Source: Rhodanobacter sp. Root480 (lineage in GTDB: Bacteria > Pseudomonadota > Gammaproteobacteria > Xanthomonadales > Rhodanobacteraceae). Taken from it: a stretch of 64,000 nucleotides of DNA. Both the position numbers and the translations under genes were made by a program. Below are positions 52,712 to 61,455 of this stretch, in pieces. The first letter of the stretch is position 1, and each line of letters opens with the position of its first letter. The DNA lies in the NCBI RefSeq assembly GCF_001426645.1, contig NZ_LMEX01000002.1, positions 1,012,322-1,076,321 of the forward strand. The letters are read 5' to 3'. Under the pieces are notes generated by a model that saw nothing but the letters and a program-made list of their open reading frames with translations, searched no databases and was not told where the DNA came from.

Positions 52712-52783
52712 GTAGGAGCGGCTTCAGCCGCGACGCTTTTGGTTCGGTTGGACGAAAGGCGTCGCGACTGAAGTCGCTCCTAC
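52712..52783. repeat. REP/SMAG-type palindromic pair D
   Basis: GTAGGAGCGGCTTCAGCCGC from 52712 and the inverse ending CGCTCCTAC at 52783. It is followed by a partial unit (AGTCGCTCCCAC). It lies between the converging fabB and prephenate dehydrogenase genes. Confidence 0.85.
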
Positions 52784-52804
52784 AGTCGCTCCCACCGGTG
52801 AGGG

Positions 52805-53575
52805 TTAGGCATCCTGCTTCCGCACCGGAATCGCCAAACTGTCGTCATCCGCACTGGCAAGCTGCCGGTCGATGCGCTGCAAGGCCCCCAGCAACTGCGC
52901 CCGCGCCTCGGCGGCGAACGGGTTCTCCTGCTGGATCGCGGCAAACAGATGCCCGGCATCGCCGCGCACCGCCGCCAGCATGTTCTTCAGGCCCTGGAAC
53001 GACGGCGGCGTCACCGACAGGTCGTCGTCCACGCCGATCTCGATCAGCCCCTTGGCCAGGAAAAACGCCAGCGCGTGGGTATGCGCCATGTGCCGGTCAT
53101 GCGTGGCCGGGTCCTGGTCGATCACCTCGCAACCCAGCTCGCGGAACAGTGCGCGCGTGCGCTCGGCCGCCTGCGGATGCCGCGCGCTGGCGCACACCAC
53201 CGTGCGCAACGGCCGCTCGCCCCGCGCCAGGCTGAGCGGGCCAAACAACGGGTGCGTGCCCACGTGCGGTATCGCATCACCCAGTTGCTCGTCCATCAGC
53301 GCGCAGGGGTGCAGTTTCACGCTGCCCACGTCGATCACGGTGTGCCCAGCGCCCAGATGCGGCTTCAGCGCGGCCAGCGCCTCCGCCATCCGCGGCACCG
53401 GCATCGCCAGCACCACCCAGTCCGCGCCATCGATGGCGGCGACCATCGACGCCGCCGCCAGCGCGGCCGGCACCTCGGCCTGCGGATCATGGATACGCAC
53501 CTCATGCCCCGCCCGCGCCAGCAGATCGGCAAACGCCTGGCCGAAGCGGCCGTAACCGAGTATCGCGAACACCAT
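52805..53575 (-). CDS. Prephenate dehydrogenase (TyrA-like)
   Basis: 256 residues from the ATG at 53575, with extra in-frame codons upstream to 53614 rejected because the Rossmann fold begins at once (VFAILGYGRFGQAFADLL, GxGxxG). THPLFGP near 120 contains the conserved His that contacts prephenate, and HDRHMAHTHALAFFLAKGL near 165 is the helical-domain signature. It converts prephenate to 4-hydroxyphenylpyruvate for tyrosine. It has no chorismate mutase or ACT domain. Arogenate specificity cannot be excluded. Confidence 0.85.
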   Translation of the reverse strand: MVFAILGYGRFGQAFADLLARAGHEVRIHDPQAEVPAALAAASMVAAIDGADWVVLAMPVPRMAEALAALKPHLGAGHTVIDVGSVKLHPCALMDEQLGDAIPHVGTHPLFGPLSLARGERPLRTVVCASARHPQAAERTRALFRELGCEVIDQDPATHDRHMAHTHALAFFLAKGLIEIGVDDDLSVTPPSFQGLKNMLAAVRGDAGHLFAAIQQENPFAAEARAQLLGALQRIDRQLASADDDSLAIPVRKQDA

Positions 53576-53705
53576 GGAGCCTTCCTGCGCGTCGAAAACA
53601 GTTGATGCTGCCACAAGCGCGGATTCTTCGTTCTATTGAGGGGCGTGATGGATTGAGCCAAACGTGGGATTGGCCGTCCAAAAGCATGATGTCGAGGCGG
53701 CATGC

Positions 53706-53834
53706 CCTTCGACTCTGGCCGCTGCGCGGCCGACGCTCAGGGAGAACGGTGGAGGTTCGTTCGGTCGATGTCAGATTCCCTCACCCGATCACACTGAGCG
53801 TAGCCGTCCGCAGGACGGCGGAGTCGAAGTGCCA
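53706..53834. repeat. Inverted repeat pair of the CCTTCGACT/ACGCTCAGGG family (copy G)
   Basis: CCTTCGACTCTGGCC...ACGCTCAGGGAGAACGG (53706-53749) and the inverse CACTGAGCGTAG...GGAGTCGAAGTG (53792-53832). Same order as copy F at 31461. It fills most of the 272-bp gap between the prephenate dehydrogenase start and the RND pump stop. Confidence 0.8.
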
Positions 53835-53847
53835 CGAGAGCCGCGAC

Positions 53848-56800
53848 TCAAGCCGAACCACCCGCCCTGGCTTCCAGCCGCAACAACTTCTGCCGCTTCT
53901 TCTCCGCCTTGCGCTCCCTGCGCGCGGCCTTGCGCTGCTTGCGGTCATGGCTCCACAAATAAATCGCCGGCGTACTCAGCAAGGTCAGCAGCTGCGACAC
54001 GAACAGCCCGCCGAGGATCGCGATGCCCAGCGGCTGGCGCATCTCCGAGCCATAACCGAAACCGATCGCCAGTGGCAGTGCGGCGCCCATGGCCACCAGG
54101 GTGGTCATGGTGATGGGGCGGAAGCGGACCAGGGCGGCTTCGCGGATCGCTTCCGGTGGTGAGCGGCCGTGTTCGCGTTCGGCGACGAGGGCGAAGTCGA
54201 CCATCAGGATTGCGTTTTTCTTCACGATGCCGATCAGCATCAGCACCGCGATGGCGGACATCATGGTGAGTTGGGTGTGGGTGACCAGCATGGCCAGGAA
54301 TGCGCCCATGCCGGCGGCTGGCAGCGTGGAGAGGATGGTCAGCGGGTGGATCAGGCTTTCGTACAGCACGCCCAGCACCACGTACATCACCAGGATCACC
54401 GCCAGCAGCATCAGCAGGCCGTTGTTGAGCGCGTCCATCAGGTTCTGGTTGTCGCCGGTGTAGCTTTTCTGCACGCCGGCGGGCAGGCCGGCGGCGAAGA
54501 TGGCCTGGTCGACGTATTTCAGGCCGTCAGTCTGGGTCAGGCCCTTGGCCAGGTTGTAGTTGATCGAGGCCGATTCGAGCTGGTTGTAGTGGTTGATGGT
54601 GACCGGCGCGATGTGCGGCTGGATGTGCGCCAGCGCGGACAGCGGAATCATTTTTCCCTGCGTGTTGCGCACGTAGGTGTTGAGCAGGTTGGCGGGGCTC
54701 AGCGATTGTTCGGCATCGGCGGTGAGCACCACGCGGTACTGGTTGATGTCGGAATAGATGGTGGAGATCTGGTTCTGGCCGAACGCGTTGTACAGCGCCG
54801 AATCGATCTGGCCCATGCTCACGTGCAGGCGGCCGGCGGCGTCGCGATCCACCTGCAGCAGCTGCTGCCGGCCGATGCTGTCGAAGCTGGTGCTGACGTC
54901 GCGGAATTGCTTCATGCCGCGCATCACCTGCGCCAGTCGCAGCGTGGGTTGCTGCAGCGGCAGGCCGGCGGTGCTGCTGAGCTGGAACGCATACTGGCCC
55001 TTGGCGCCGCCGCCGGGGCCGCCGCCGCCGATGAACTGCACCGTGGTCAGCGTCACGTCGAGGTCGCTGACCTGCTTGTAATACTTGTCCAGCCGGTCCA
55101 CCACAGCCTGGCCCGGTTCGTGGCGGTCGTTGGGGCCGTCGCCCAGCGGCTTCAGATCCACGAACAGCGTGGACTGGTTGCCCACCGCGCCATTGTTGTT
55201 GTTGCCGCCGAGAATGGTGGAGACGTCCAGCACCGCCGGGTCGGCCTGCAGCACCGCGGCCATCGCCTGCGTGCGTTCGGCCAGCAGGGTGGGCGAGATG
55301 TTGGCGTCGGCGGTGATCTGCGCCTGCAGCAGGCCGGTGTCCTCCTTCGGCATCAGGCTGCCGCCGGCGGTCTTGGCCACCACTACCGCCAGCACCACGG
55401 TCAGCACCAGCAGCAGGATCGGTTGCCAGCGCATCACCCGCCGATGGTGCATGGCCCAGTCCAGCGCGCGCTCGTAGATGCGCAGCAGGCGGGTGTCGAA
55501 GCGCTCGGCCATGCGCTCCAGCCGGCCCGGCGTGCGCGTGCCGGACTCGGGCGCCAGCCAGGCGCCGCACAGCGCCGGCGTCAACGTCAGCGACACCAGC
55601 GCCGAGATCACGATGGTGGCGATCAGGGTGACCGAAAACTCGCGCATCAGCATGGTGAACATGTTGTTGCCGAACACCATCGGCCCGAACACGGCGATCA
55701 GCGACAAGGTGATCGACACCACCGTGAAGCCGATCTCGCGCACGCCGGTGAGCGCGGCCTCTAGCGGCGCCATGCCGCGCTCGATGTGGCGCACGATGTT
55801 CTCGATCACCACGATCGCGTCATCCACCACGAAGCCCACGCACAGCACCAGCGCCACCAGCGAGAAGATGTTGAGGGTGAAGCCCAGCATCCACATCACC
55901 ACGAACGCACCGGCCAGCGACAGCGGCACGCTGAACATCGCGATCACCGTGGGCCGCAGCCGGCGCAGGAACACCAGCATCACCAGCGCCACCATCACGA
56001 TGCTCATCAACAGCGCTATCTCCACCTCGTCCAGCGCCGATTCGGTGGTGGGGGTGAGGTCGAAGATCGGGTGGATTTCCACGTCGGCCGGCATCAGGTG
56101 GCTGAAGCCCGGCAGCGCGGCGCGGATGGCGTTCACCGTGGCCACCGCGTTCGCCTCCGAGCGCTTGCTGATCTGCATGGTCACGGCGCGCTGGCCGTTG
56201 AACCACGCCGCCGCGTACTGGTCCTGCTGGCCACCGCTGATGGTGGCCACGTCGGCCAGCCGCACCGGCACGCCGTCGCGGCTGGCGATCACCAGCGGGG
56301 CGAAATCGGCCACGGTGTGCAGCGCGTCGTTGGCGCTCACCGTCATCTGGGTGGCGCCGTTGCTGAGCATGCCCTGCGGCGAGGTGACGTTGGCCGCGCG
56401 CAGCGCATTGGCCACGTCGTTGCTGGTGATGCCCTTGCGCGCCAGCGCGGCGCTGTTCAGCGCGATCCGCACCGCATGCGGCGCGCCGCCGGACACCTGC
56501 ACCTGGGCCACGCCGGGGATCTGCGCCACGGCCGGTTTCAGCAACGTGTCGGTGAGGTCGTACAGCTGGTCGGGCGCCAGGCTGGTGGAGGTCAGCGACA
56601 CCAGCAGCACCGGGATCTGCGAGGTATCGAACTTGAAGTAGCCCGGCGGGCTGGGCATGCCCGCGGGCAGGTCGGCGGCGGCCGTGTTGATCGCCGCCTG
56701 CACGTCGCGGGCCGCCTTGTCGGCGGTGCGATCCATCTCGAACAGGATCTGGATCTGCGCGCCGCCCTCGCTGGCGCTGGAATACATCTGGCGCACGCCG

Positions 56801-57024
56801 GGAATCCGCCCCAGGTGCCGCTCCAGCGGCGCCACCACGGTGCTGGCCATGGTTTGCGCGTTGGCGCCGGGCATCTGCGCGAACACCACCACGCCGGGAA
56901 ATTCGATCGAGGGAAACGCCGCCACGCCCAGCAACAGGTACGCCCACAGGCCACCGAGCATCAGCCCGATCGCCAGCAGCGAGGTGCCGACCGGGCGACG
57001 CACCATCGGCGCGAACACGTTCAT
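53848..57024 (-). CDS. RND-family inner-membrane efflux pump subunit (MdtC/AcrB-like)
   Basis: 1,058 residues from the ATG at 57024 (AAGG 8 nt upstream); a GTG two codons earlier is possible. Twelve-helix RND layout with the proton-relay Asp-Asp in GFVVDDAIVVIENIVRH near 400. FAPMVRRPVGTSLLAIGLM is the usual N-terminus of MdtB/MdtC-type subunits. It would pump drugs or lipophilic anions from the membrane and periplasm. It follows a second, related RND gene on the same strand after 300 bp. No membrane fusion protein is encoded on either side in this window. Confidence 0.92.
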   Translation of the reverse strand: MNVFAPMVRRPVGTSLLAIGLMLGGLWAYLLLGVAAFPSIEFPGVVVFAQMPGANAQTMASTVVAPLERHLGRIPGVRQMYSSASEGGAQIQILFEMDRTADKAARDVQAAINTAAADLPAGMPSPPGYFKFDTSQIPVLLVSLTSTSLAPDQLYDLTDTLLKPAVAQIPGVAQVQVSGGAPHAVRIALNSAALARKGITSNDVANALRAANVTSPQGMLSNGATQMTVSANDALHTVADFAPLVIASRDGVPVRLADVATISGGQQDQYAAAWFNGQRAVTMQISKRSEANAVATVNAIRAALPGFSHLMPADVEIHPIFDLTPTTESALDEVEIALLMSIVMVALVMLVFLRRLRPTVIAMFSVPLSLAGAFVVMWMLGFTLNIFSLVALVLCVGFVVDDAIVVIENIVRHIERGMAPLEAALTGVREIGFTVVSITLSLIAVFGPMVFGNNMFTMLMREFSVTLIATIVISALVSLTLTPALCGAWLAPESGTRTPGRLERMAERFDTRLLRIYERALDWAMHHRRVMRWQPILLLVLTVVLAVVVAKTAGGSLMPKEDTGLLQAQITADANISPTLLAERTQAMAAVLQADPAVLDVSTILGGNNNNGAVGNQSTLFVDLKPLGDGPNDRHEPGQAVVDRLDKYYKQVSDLDVTLTTVQFIGGGGPGGGAKGQYAFQLSSTAGLPLQQPTLRLAQVMRGMKQFRDVSTSFDSIGRQQLLQVDRDAAGRLHVSMGQIDSALYNAFGQNQISTIYSDINQYRVVLTADAEQSLSPANLLNTYVRNTQGKMIPLSALAHIQPHIAPVTINHYNQLESASINYNLAKGLTQTDGLKYVDQAIFAAGLPAGVQKSYTGDNQNLMDALNNGLLMLLAVILVMYVVLGVLYESLIHPLTILSTLPAAGMGAFLAMLVTHTQLTMMSAIAVLMLIGIVKKNAILMVDFALVAEREHGRSPPEAIREAALVRFRPITMTTLVAMGAALPLAIGFGYGSEMRQPLGIAILGGLFVSQLLTLLSTPAIYLWSHDRKQRKAARRERKAEKKRQKLLRLEARAGGSA

Positions 57025-57188
57025 GCGCACCGCCTTGCGTCACCGCGCGAGGTCGTCGATGGACGGGAACGGCGGCGGTCGTCGGCGAGAAGGGATGCAG
57101 GCATGCGCAGGGATATTACCGACGACGGCCTGCGCGTGGATGTCGGGTCCGCGAAAGTTTCTTCCACCCAGGCTCCTAGGAAAGTCTG

Positions 57189-57293
57189 ATTTTGCTCGTC
57201 ATTCCTGCGAAAGCAGGAATCCAGTGCCTTTGCGTTGAAGGGCCTGGAGGCACTGGATCCCAGCCTTCGCTGGGATGACGAGCAAAAGCTGAT
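57189..57293. repeat. Palindromic repeat between the two RND genes
   Basis: TTTTGCTCGTCATTCCTGCGAAAGCAGGAATCCAGTGCC is mirrored by GGCACTGGATCCCAGC...GCTGGGATGACGAGCAAAA. The outer arms (TTTTGCTCGTCAT/ATGACGAGCAAAA and CCAGTGCC/GGCACTGG) pair exactly, while the inner hairpins differ. Repeats of this GTCATTCC(C/T)GCGAAAGC type are widespread in proteobacteria. Confidence 0.75.
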
Positions 57294-57324
57294 CCATCAG
57301 ACCTCCCCAGGACCGGCACGCGGT

Positions 57325-60300
57325 TTACGACGCACTGGCCGCCAGGCCCGCGCGCAGGCGTTTCTTCTCCGCCTTGCGCGCCTTGCGTGCGGCCTTGCGC
57401 AGCTTGCGGTCGTGGCCCCACAGGTAGATCGCCGGCGTGCTCAGCAAGGTCAGCAACTGCGACACCAGCAAGCCGCCCACGATGGCCACGCCCAGCGGCT
57501 GGCGCATCTCCGAACCCACGCCGAACCCGATCGCCAGCGGCAGCGCCGCGCCCATCGCCACCAGCGTGGTCATGGTGATGGGGCGAAAGCGCACCAGCGC
57601 CGCCTCGCGGATCGCCTCGGGCGCGGACAGCCCGCGCTCGCGTTGTGCCACCAGCGCGAAATCCACCATCAGGATCGCGTTTTTCTTCACGATGCCGATC
57701 AGCATCAATATCGCGATGATCGCCATCAGGCTGAGCTGGGTCTGCGTCACCAGCATCGCCAGGAACGCACCCGCGCCGGCCGCCGGCAAGGTGGACAGGA
57801 TGGTCAGCGGGTGGCCCAGGCTCTCGTAGAGAATGCCCAGCACGATGTACATCGCCAGGATCGCGCCCAGCAGCAAGGTGCCGCCGTTGGACTGCAGATC
57901 CTGCAGCTCCTCGTCGGTGCCGCCGAACTTCAGGCGGATGCCGCCGGGCAGGTGGATCGCCAGCGCGGCCTGGCTGACCAGGTCGATGCCATGGCTTTCG
58001 GGCACGCCGGCGGGCAGGTTGTAGCTGATGTCGGTGGCTTCCAGCTGATCCTGGTGAACCACGCCGGACGGGCTGATGTTGGGCTCGATGCGGGCGATCG
58101 CGGACAGCGGGATCAACCGCCCCTGCGCGTTGCGCACGCGCGTGTCCAGCAACGCGGCCGGGCTCAGCGACTGCGCGCCGGCGCTGGTCAGCACCACGTG
58201 GTATTCGTTGATGTCGGAATAGATGGTCGACACCATGCGCTGGCCGAACGCGTTGTTCAGCGCCGTATCGACCATGCCCATGTTCACGTGCAGGCGCGCC
58301 GCGGCGTCGTGGTCCACCTTCAGCATCTGCTGCTTGCCCACCTCGTCGAACTCGCTGCCCACGTCGCGCAGTTCTTTCGACTTGCGCATCTGCTGCACCA
58401 TCTTCAGCGCCCACGGTTGCAGGTCGCCGCCATCCTTGCTGATCATCTGGAAGCTGTGCTGCGCGCCATCGTTATTGCCGCCACCGCCGCCCATGAACTG
58501 CAGCGTGCGCAACTGCACCTTCATGTCGGGCAACACCTCGAACTGCTTGCTGAGCCGTTCCAGCACCACTTTCGAACTGTCGCGACGATGGCCCGGACCT
58601 TCGCCCAGCGGCTTCAGGTCGATCCACATGCGGCCGTTGTTGCCCACCGCGCCGCCGTTGCGGCCCAGCATGGACGACACATCCAGCACGGCGGGGTCCG
58701 CCTGCACGATCGCCGCCGCCTGCTTCACCCGCTCGGCCATCAGCTGCGGCGAGATGTTGGCGTCGGCGCTGATGTTGCCGTTGAGCGCGCCGGTGTCCTC
58801 CTCGGGCATGAAGGTGCCGCCGGCGGTCTTCACCACCGCCATGCCCAGCACCACCGTTGCCACCAGCAACAGCAGCGGTTGCCAGCGCATCAGCCGGCGG
58901 TGGTGCATGGCCCAGTCCAGCGCGCGCTCGTAGACGCGATGCAGCCAGTGGTCGAAGCGCTCGAACGCGCGCTGGATGCGGTTGAGCGGCTTTTCGCCGG
59001 CATGTTCGAGAGTGAGGAAGCGGCCGCACAGCGCGGGCGTCAGCGTCAGCGACACCAGCGCCGAGATCACGATCGCCGCGGTCAGCGTCACCGAGAACTC
59101 GCGCAGCAGCATCACCAGCATGTTGTTGCCGAACAGCAGCGGTGCGAACACCGCCACCAGCGACAGCGTGATCGACAGCACCGTGAAGCCGATCTCGCGC
59201 ACGCCGATCAACGCCGCCGGCAGCGGCGGCTGGCCGCGCTCCATGTGGCGCACGATGTTCTCGATCACCACGATCGCGTCGTCCACCACGAAGCCGATGC
59301 ACAACACCAGCGCCACCAGCGACAGCAGGTTCAAGGTGTAGCCGAACGCCCACATCGCCACGAACGCGCCGGCCAGTGACAGCGGCACGCTGAGCAGCGC
59401 GATCAGGGTGGGGCCGAGGCGGCGCAGGAAGATCAGCATCACCAGCGCCACCATCACGACGCTGATCATCAGTGTGAACTGCACTTCATGCAGCGCGGAT
59501 TTGGTGGTCTGGGTGAGGTCAAGAATCGGCGTGATGGTGACATCGGCCGGCAGCATCGCGCGGAACGCCGGCAGCTGGTCGCGCACCGCGGCGGCGGTGG
59601 CCACCGCGTTCGCCTCCGGCCGCTTGGTCACCTGCATCATCACCGCGCGTTGGCCGTTGAACCAGGCGGCCTGGTATTGATCCTCCGGCCCGGAGGCTAC
59701 CGTGGCCACGTCGGACAGCCGCACCGGCATGCCGTTTTTCATCGCGATCAGCAGGTTGCCGAATTCGGCCGGGTCCTGCAGCGCGTCGTTGGCCGACACC
59801 GTCATCTGCGTGTGGCCATCGCTGATGATGCCCTGCGGCGAGGTGACGTTGGCCGCCCGCAGCGCGTTCGCCACGTCGTTGGTGGTGAGCCCCTTGGCCG
59901 CCAGCGCACCGGTATCCAGCGTCACCCGCACCGCATGCGCGGTGCCGCCGAACACCTCCACCTGGGCCACGCCGGGGATCTGCGCCACGGCCGGGCTGAG
60001 CAAGGTGTTGGTGAGGTCGTACAGCTTGTCCGGCGGCAGCCCGGTGGAGGTCAGCGACACCAGGATCACCGGCACCTGGGTGGTATCCGCCTTGAAGTAT
60101 TGCGGCGGGTTGTCCATGTGCGTGGGCAGGTCGACCGCGGCGGCATTGATCGCCGCCTGCACGTCGCTGGCGGCCTTGTCCGCGCTGCGCCCCATGTACA
60201 ACTGCAACCGCACGAAGGTGCGCCCCTCGGTGCTGTTGGAGTACATCTCCTTGACCCCGGGAATCCGCCCCAGATGCCGCTCCAGCGGCGCCGCGACCGT

Positions 60301-60483
60301 GGCTGCCATGGTCTGCGCGCTGGCGCCCTGCATGTTGGCCGACACCATCACCACCGGCAGGTCCATCGACGGCAGCGCGGCCACGCCCAGCAGCTGGTAA
60401 GCCCAGCTTCCCGCCAATATCAAACCGATCGCCAGCAGCGACGTGCCGATCGGTCGGCGGATCATGGGCGCAAAGATATTCAT
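57325..60483 (-). CDS. RND-family inner-membrane efflux pump subunit (MdtB/AcrB-like)
   Basis: 1,052 residues from the ATG at 60483 (GGAGAGCCC just upstream); the open frame to 60927 extends into repeat DNA and is rejected. The Asp-Asp relay is in GFVVDDAIVVIENIVRH near 403, and the sequence is closely related throughout to the downstream RND protein, so the pair arose by duplication or works as an MdtBC-type heteromer. Periplasmic docking and porter loops are complete. In typical loci mdtA precedes; here the upstream DNA is a long repeat element. Confidence 0.92.
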   Translation of the reverse strand: MNIFAPMIRRPIGTSLLAIGLILAGSWAYQLLGVAALPSMDLPVVMVSANMQGASAQTMAATVAAPLERHLGRIPGVKEMYSNSTEGRTFVRLQLYMGRSADKAASDVQAAINAAAVDLPTHMDNPPQYFKADTTQVPVILVSLTSTGLPPDKLYDLTNTLLSPAVAQIPGVAQVEVFGGTAHAVRVTLDTGALAAKGLTTNDVANALRAANVTSPQGIISDGHTQMTVSANDALQDPAEFGNLLIAMKNGMPVRLSDVATVASGPEDQYQAAWFNGQRAVMMQVTKRPEANAVATAAAVRDQLPAFRAMLPADVTITPILDLTQTTKSALHEVQFTLMISVVMVALVMLIFLRRLGPTLIALLSVPLSLAGAFVAMWAFGYTLNLLSLVALVLCIGFVVDDAIVVIENIVRHMERGQPPLPAALIGVREIGFTVLSITLSLVAVFAPLLFGNNMLVMLLREFSVTLTAAIVISALVSLTLTPALCGRFLTLEHAGEKPLNRIQRAFERFDHWLHRVYERALDWAMHHRRLMRWQPLLLLVATVVLGMAVVKTAGGTFMPEEDTGALNGNISADANISPQLMAERVKQAAAIVQADPAVLDVSSMLGRNGGAVGNNGRMWIDLKPLGEGPGHRRDSSKVVLERLSKQFEVLPDMKVQLRTLQFMGGGGGNNDGAQHSFQMISKDGGDLQPWALKMVQQMRKSKELRDVGSEFDEVGKQQMLKVDHDAAARLHVNMGMVDTALNNAFGQRMVSTIYSDINEYHVVLTSAGAQSLSPAALLDTRVRNAQGRLIPLSAIARIEPNISPSGVVHQDQLEATDISYNLPAGVPESHGIDLVSQAALAIHLPGGIRLKFGGTDEELQDLQSNGGTLLLGAILAMYIVLGILYESLGHPLTILSTLPAAGAGAFLAMLVTQTQLSLMAIIAILMLIGIVKKNAILMVDFALVAQRERGLSAPEAIREAALVRFRPITMTTLVAMGAALPLAIGFGVGSEMRQPLGVAIVGGLLVSQLLTLLSTPAIYLWGHDRKLRKAARKARKAEKKRLRAGLAASAS

Positions 60484-60589
60484 GGGCTCTCCGTGGCGGG
60501 CAAGGATAGCCGCTGCCATGGCCCACCGCGATGTGCCTGAAGTCGGCCCTGCCGGATGGCATGGGCCTACCGAGCCGCGACCTTCTTTT

Positions 60590-60663
60590 GTAGGAGCGCA
60601 CCCTGTGCGCGATGCTCTTGTTCTTTTTTTGGCCGTCTGTAGGAGCGACTTCAGTCGCGACGC
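60590..60663. repeat. Two REP/SMAG-type units in direct orientation (E)
   Basis: GTAGGAGCGCACCCTGTGCGCGATGC (60590-) and GTAGGAGCGACTTCAGTCGCGACGC (60639-60663). Unlike the four pairs elsewhere in the window, these two units point the same way and carry different inner palindromes. Confidence 0.75.
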
Positions 60664-60675
60664 TTTTGCTCTTGA

Positions 60676-61446
60676 ATATGGCTCTAGAAAAGAGCTTTCG
60701 ATCGCCTTTGGCGCTCGAGTTACTTTCTCTTTGCACCCCGCTTCCGCGCCTTGCGGGCATCGTGCCCGCAAGGTCCGCGGTCGGGCTACGGGGTTTGTCG
60801 ACAGTCCATCCATGGACTGACGCCAAACTGGTTCGCATCCATGCGGACCACCCTGCGGGCTTTTCCTTCGCCCGCCCGCCGCTTCAGAGGGGCCCCGGGT
60901 AGAGCAGCGCGCCATCGTGGCGCGCACTCGGTGCGCAGCGGCTGCGCCGCTGCGAGAGCGTCGCCGCGTGACGTTTTGCTCTTTCCCTCACCGTCCGATC
61001 ACCCTTAGCGTAGCCGCGCAGCGGCGAAGTCGAAGGGTGAGGTTTGCGGGGCCTTTCGACTCTCGACTTAGGCCTTCGGCCTACGCTCAGGGAGAACGGT
61101 TGGGCTGGCGGCGGTGCTTTTGCTTTTGCTTTTGCTCTCGACCTTGCTCTGGCTCCATCCCGAGTGCGGGCCAGGATGGCCCGCTGCTCTACCCGGGGCC
61201 CCTGTGCGGCGGTGAGGCGGGGTCGACAGGCCGCGTAGCGGGCGTTGCCAGGGATGGCAACGCCTTTTCGCGCGGGCAGGAGCCCGCTCGAAAAGCCCGG
61301 CCCCGACTCACGGACTTGCCGGGCATGGATGCCCGGCAAGCGCCAAGTGGGGTGGCCTTTCTCTTTGGTTACTTTCTCTTTGGCCACGCAAAGAGAAAGT
61401 AACTCGAGCGCCAAAGGCGATCGAAAGCTCTTTTCTAGAGCCATAT
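60676..61446. repeat. Large nested inverted-repeat element
   Basis: The ends 60676-60734 and 61388-61446 are perfect 59-bp inverted copies. Further in, 60888-60925 (AGGGGCCCCGGGTAGAGCAGC...) and 61166-61203 (...GCTGCTCTACCCGGGGCCCCT) are inverted copies with about three mismatches over 38 bp. Between them lies an inverted pair of the CCTTCGACT/ACGCTCAGGG family (61000-61039 and 61052-61099) in the opposite arrangement to copies F and G. No transposase or flanking target duplication is seen. Confidence 0.8.
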
Positions 61447-61455
61447 GCAGGGGCA

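Larger units (their letters stand above)
60484..61455. other. 972-bp non-coding region filled by repeats
   Basis: No gene is supported here. From left to right it holds two directly oriented REP units (60590-60663), then a 771-bp element bounded by 59-bp perfect inverted repeats (60676-61446) with further inverted blocks nested inside. Reading frames in both directions translate the same arm sequence and look like low-complexity Arg/Ala/Pro-rich shadows. The promoter of the RND pair must lie near 60490-60590, but I could not place it. Confidence 0.7.

Noticed and set aside
54169-55764. Long plus-strand frame with many His/Gln/Arg residues opposite the RND pump
   Set aside because: It is the antisense reading of a well-supported RND gene; the composition is that of a shadow frame and no motif is present.
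57235-59379. 714-codon plus-strand frame opposite the second RND gene
   Set aside because: Antisense shadow of the RND coding sequence; no ribosome site, no recognisable domain.
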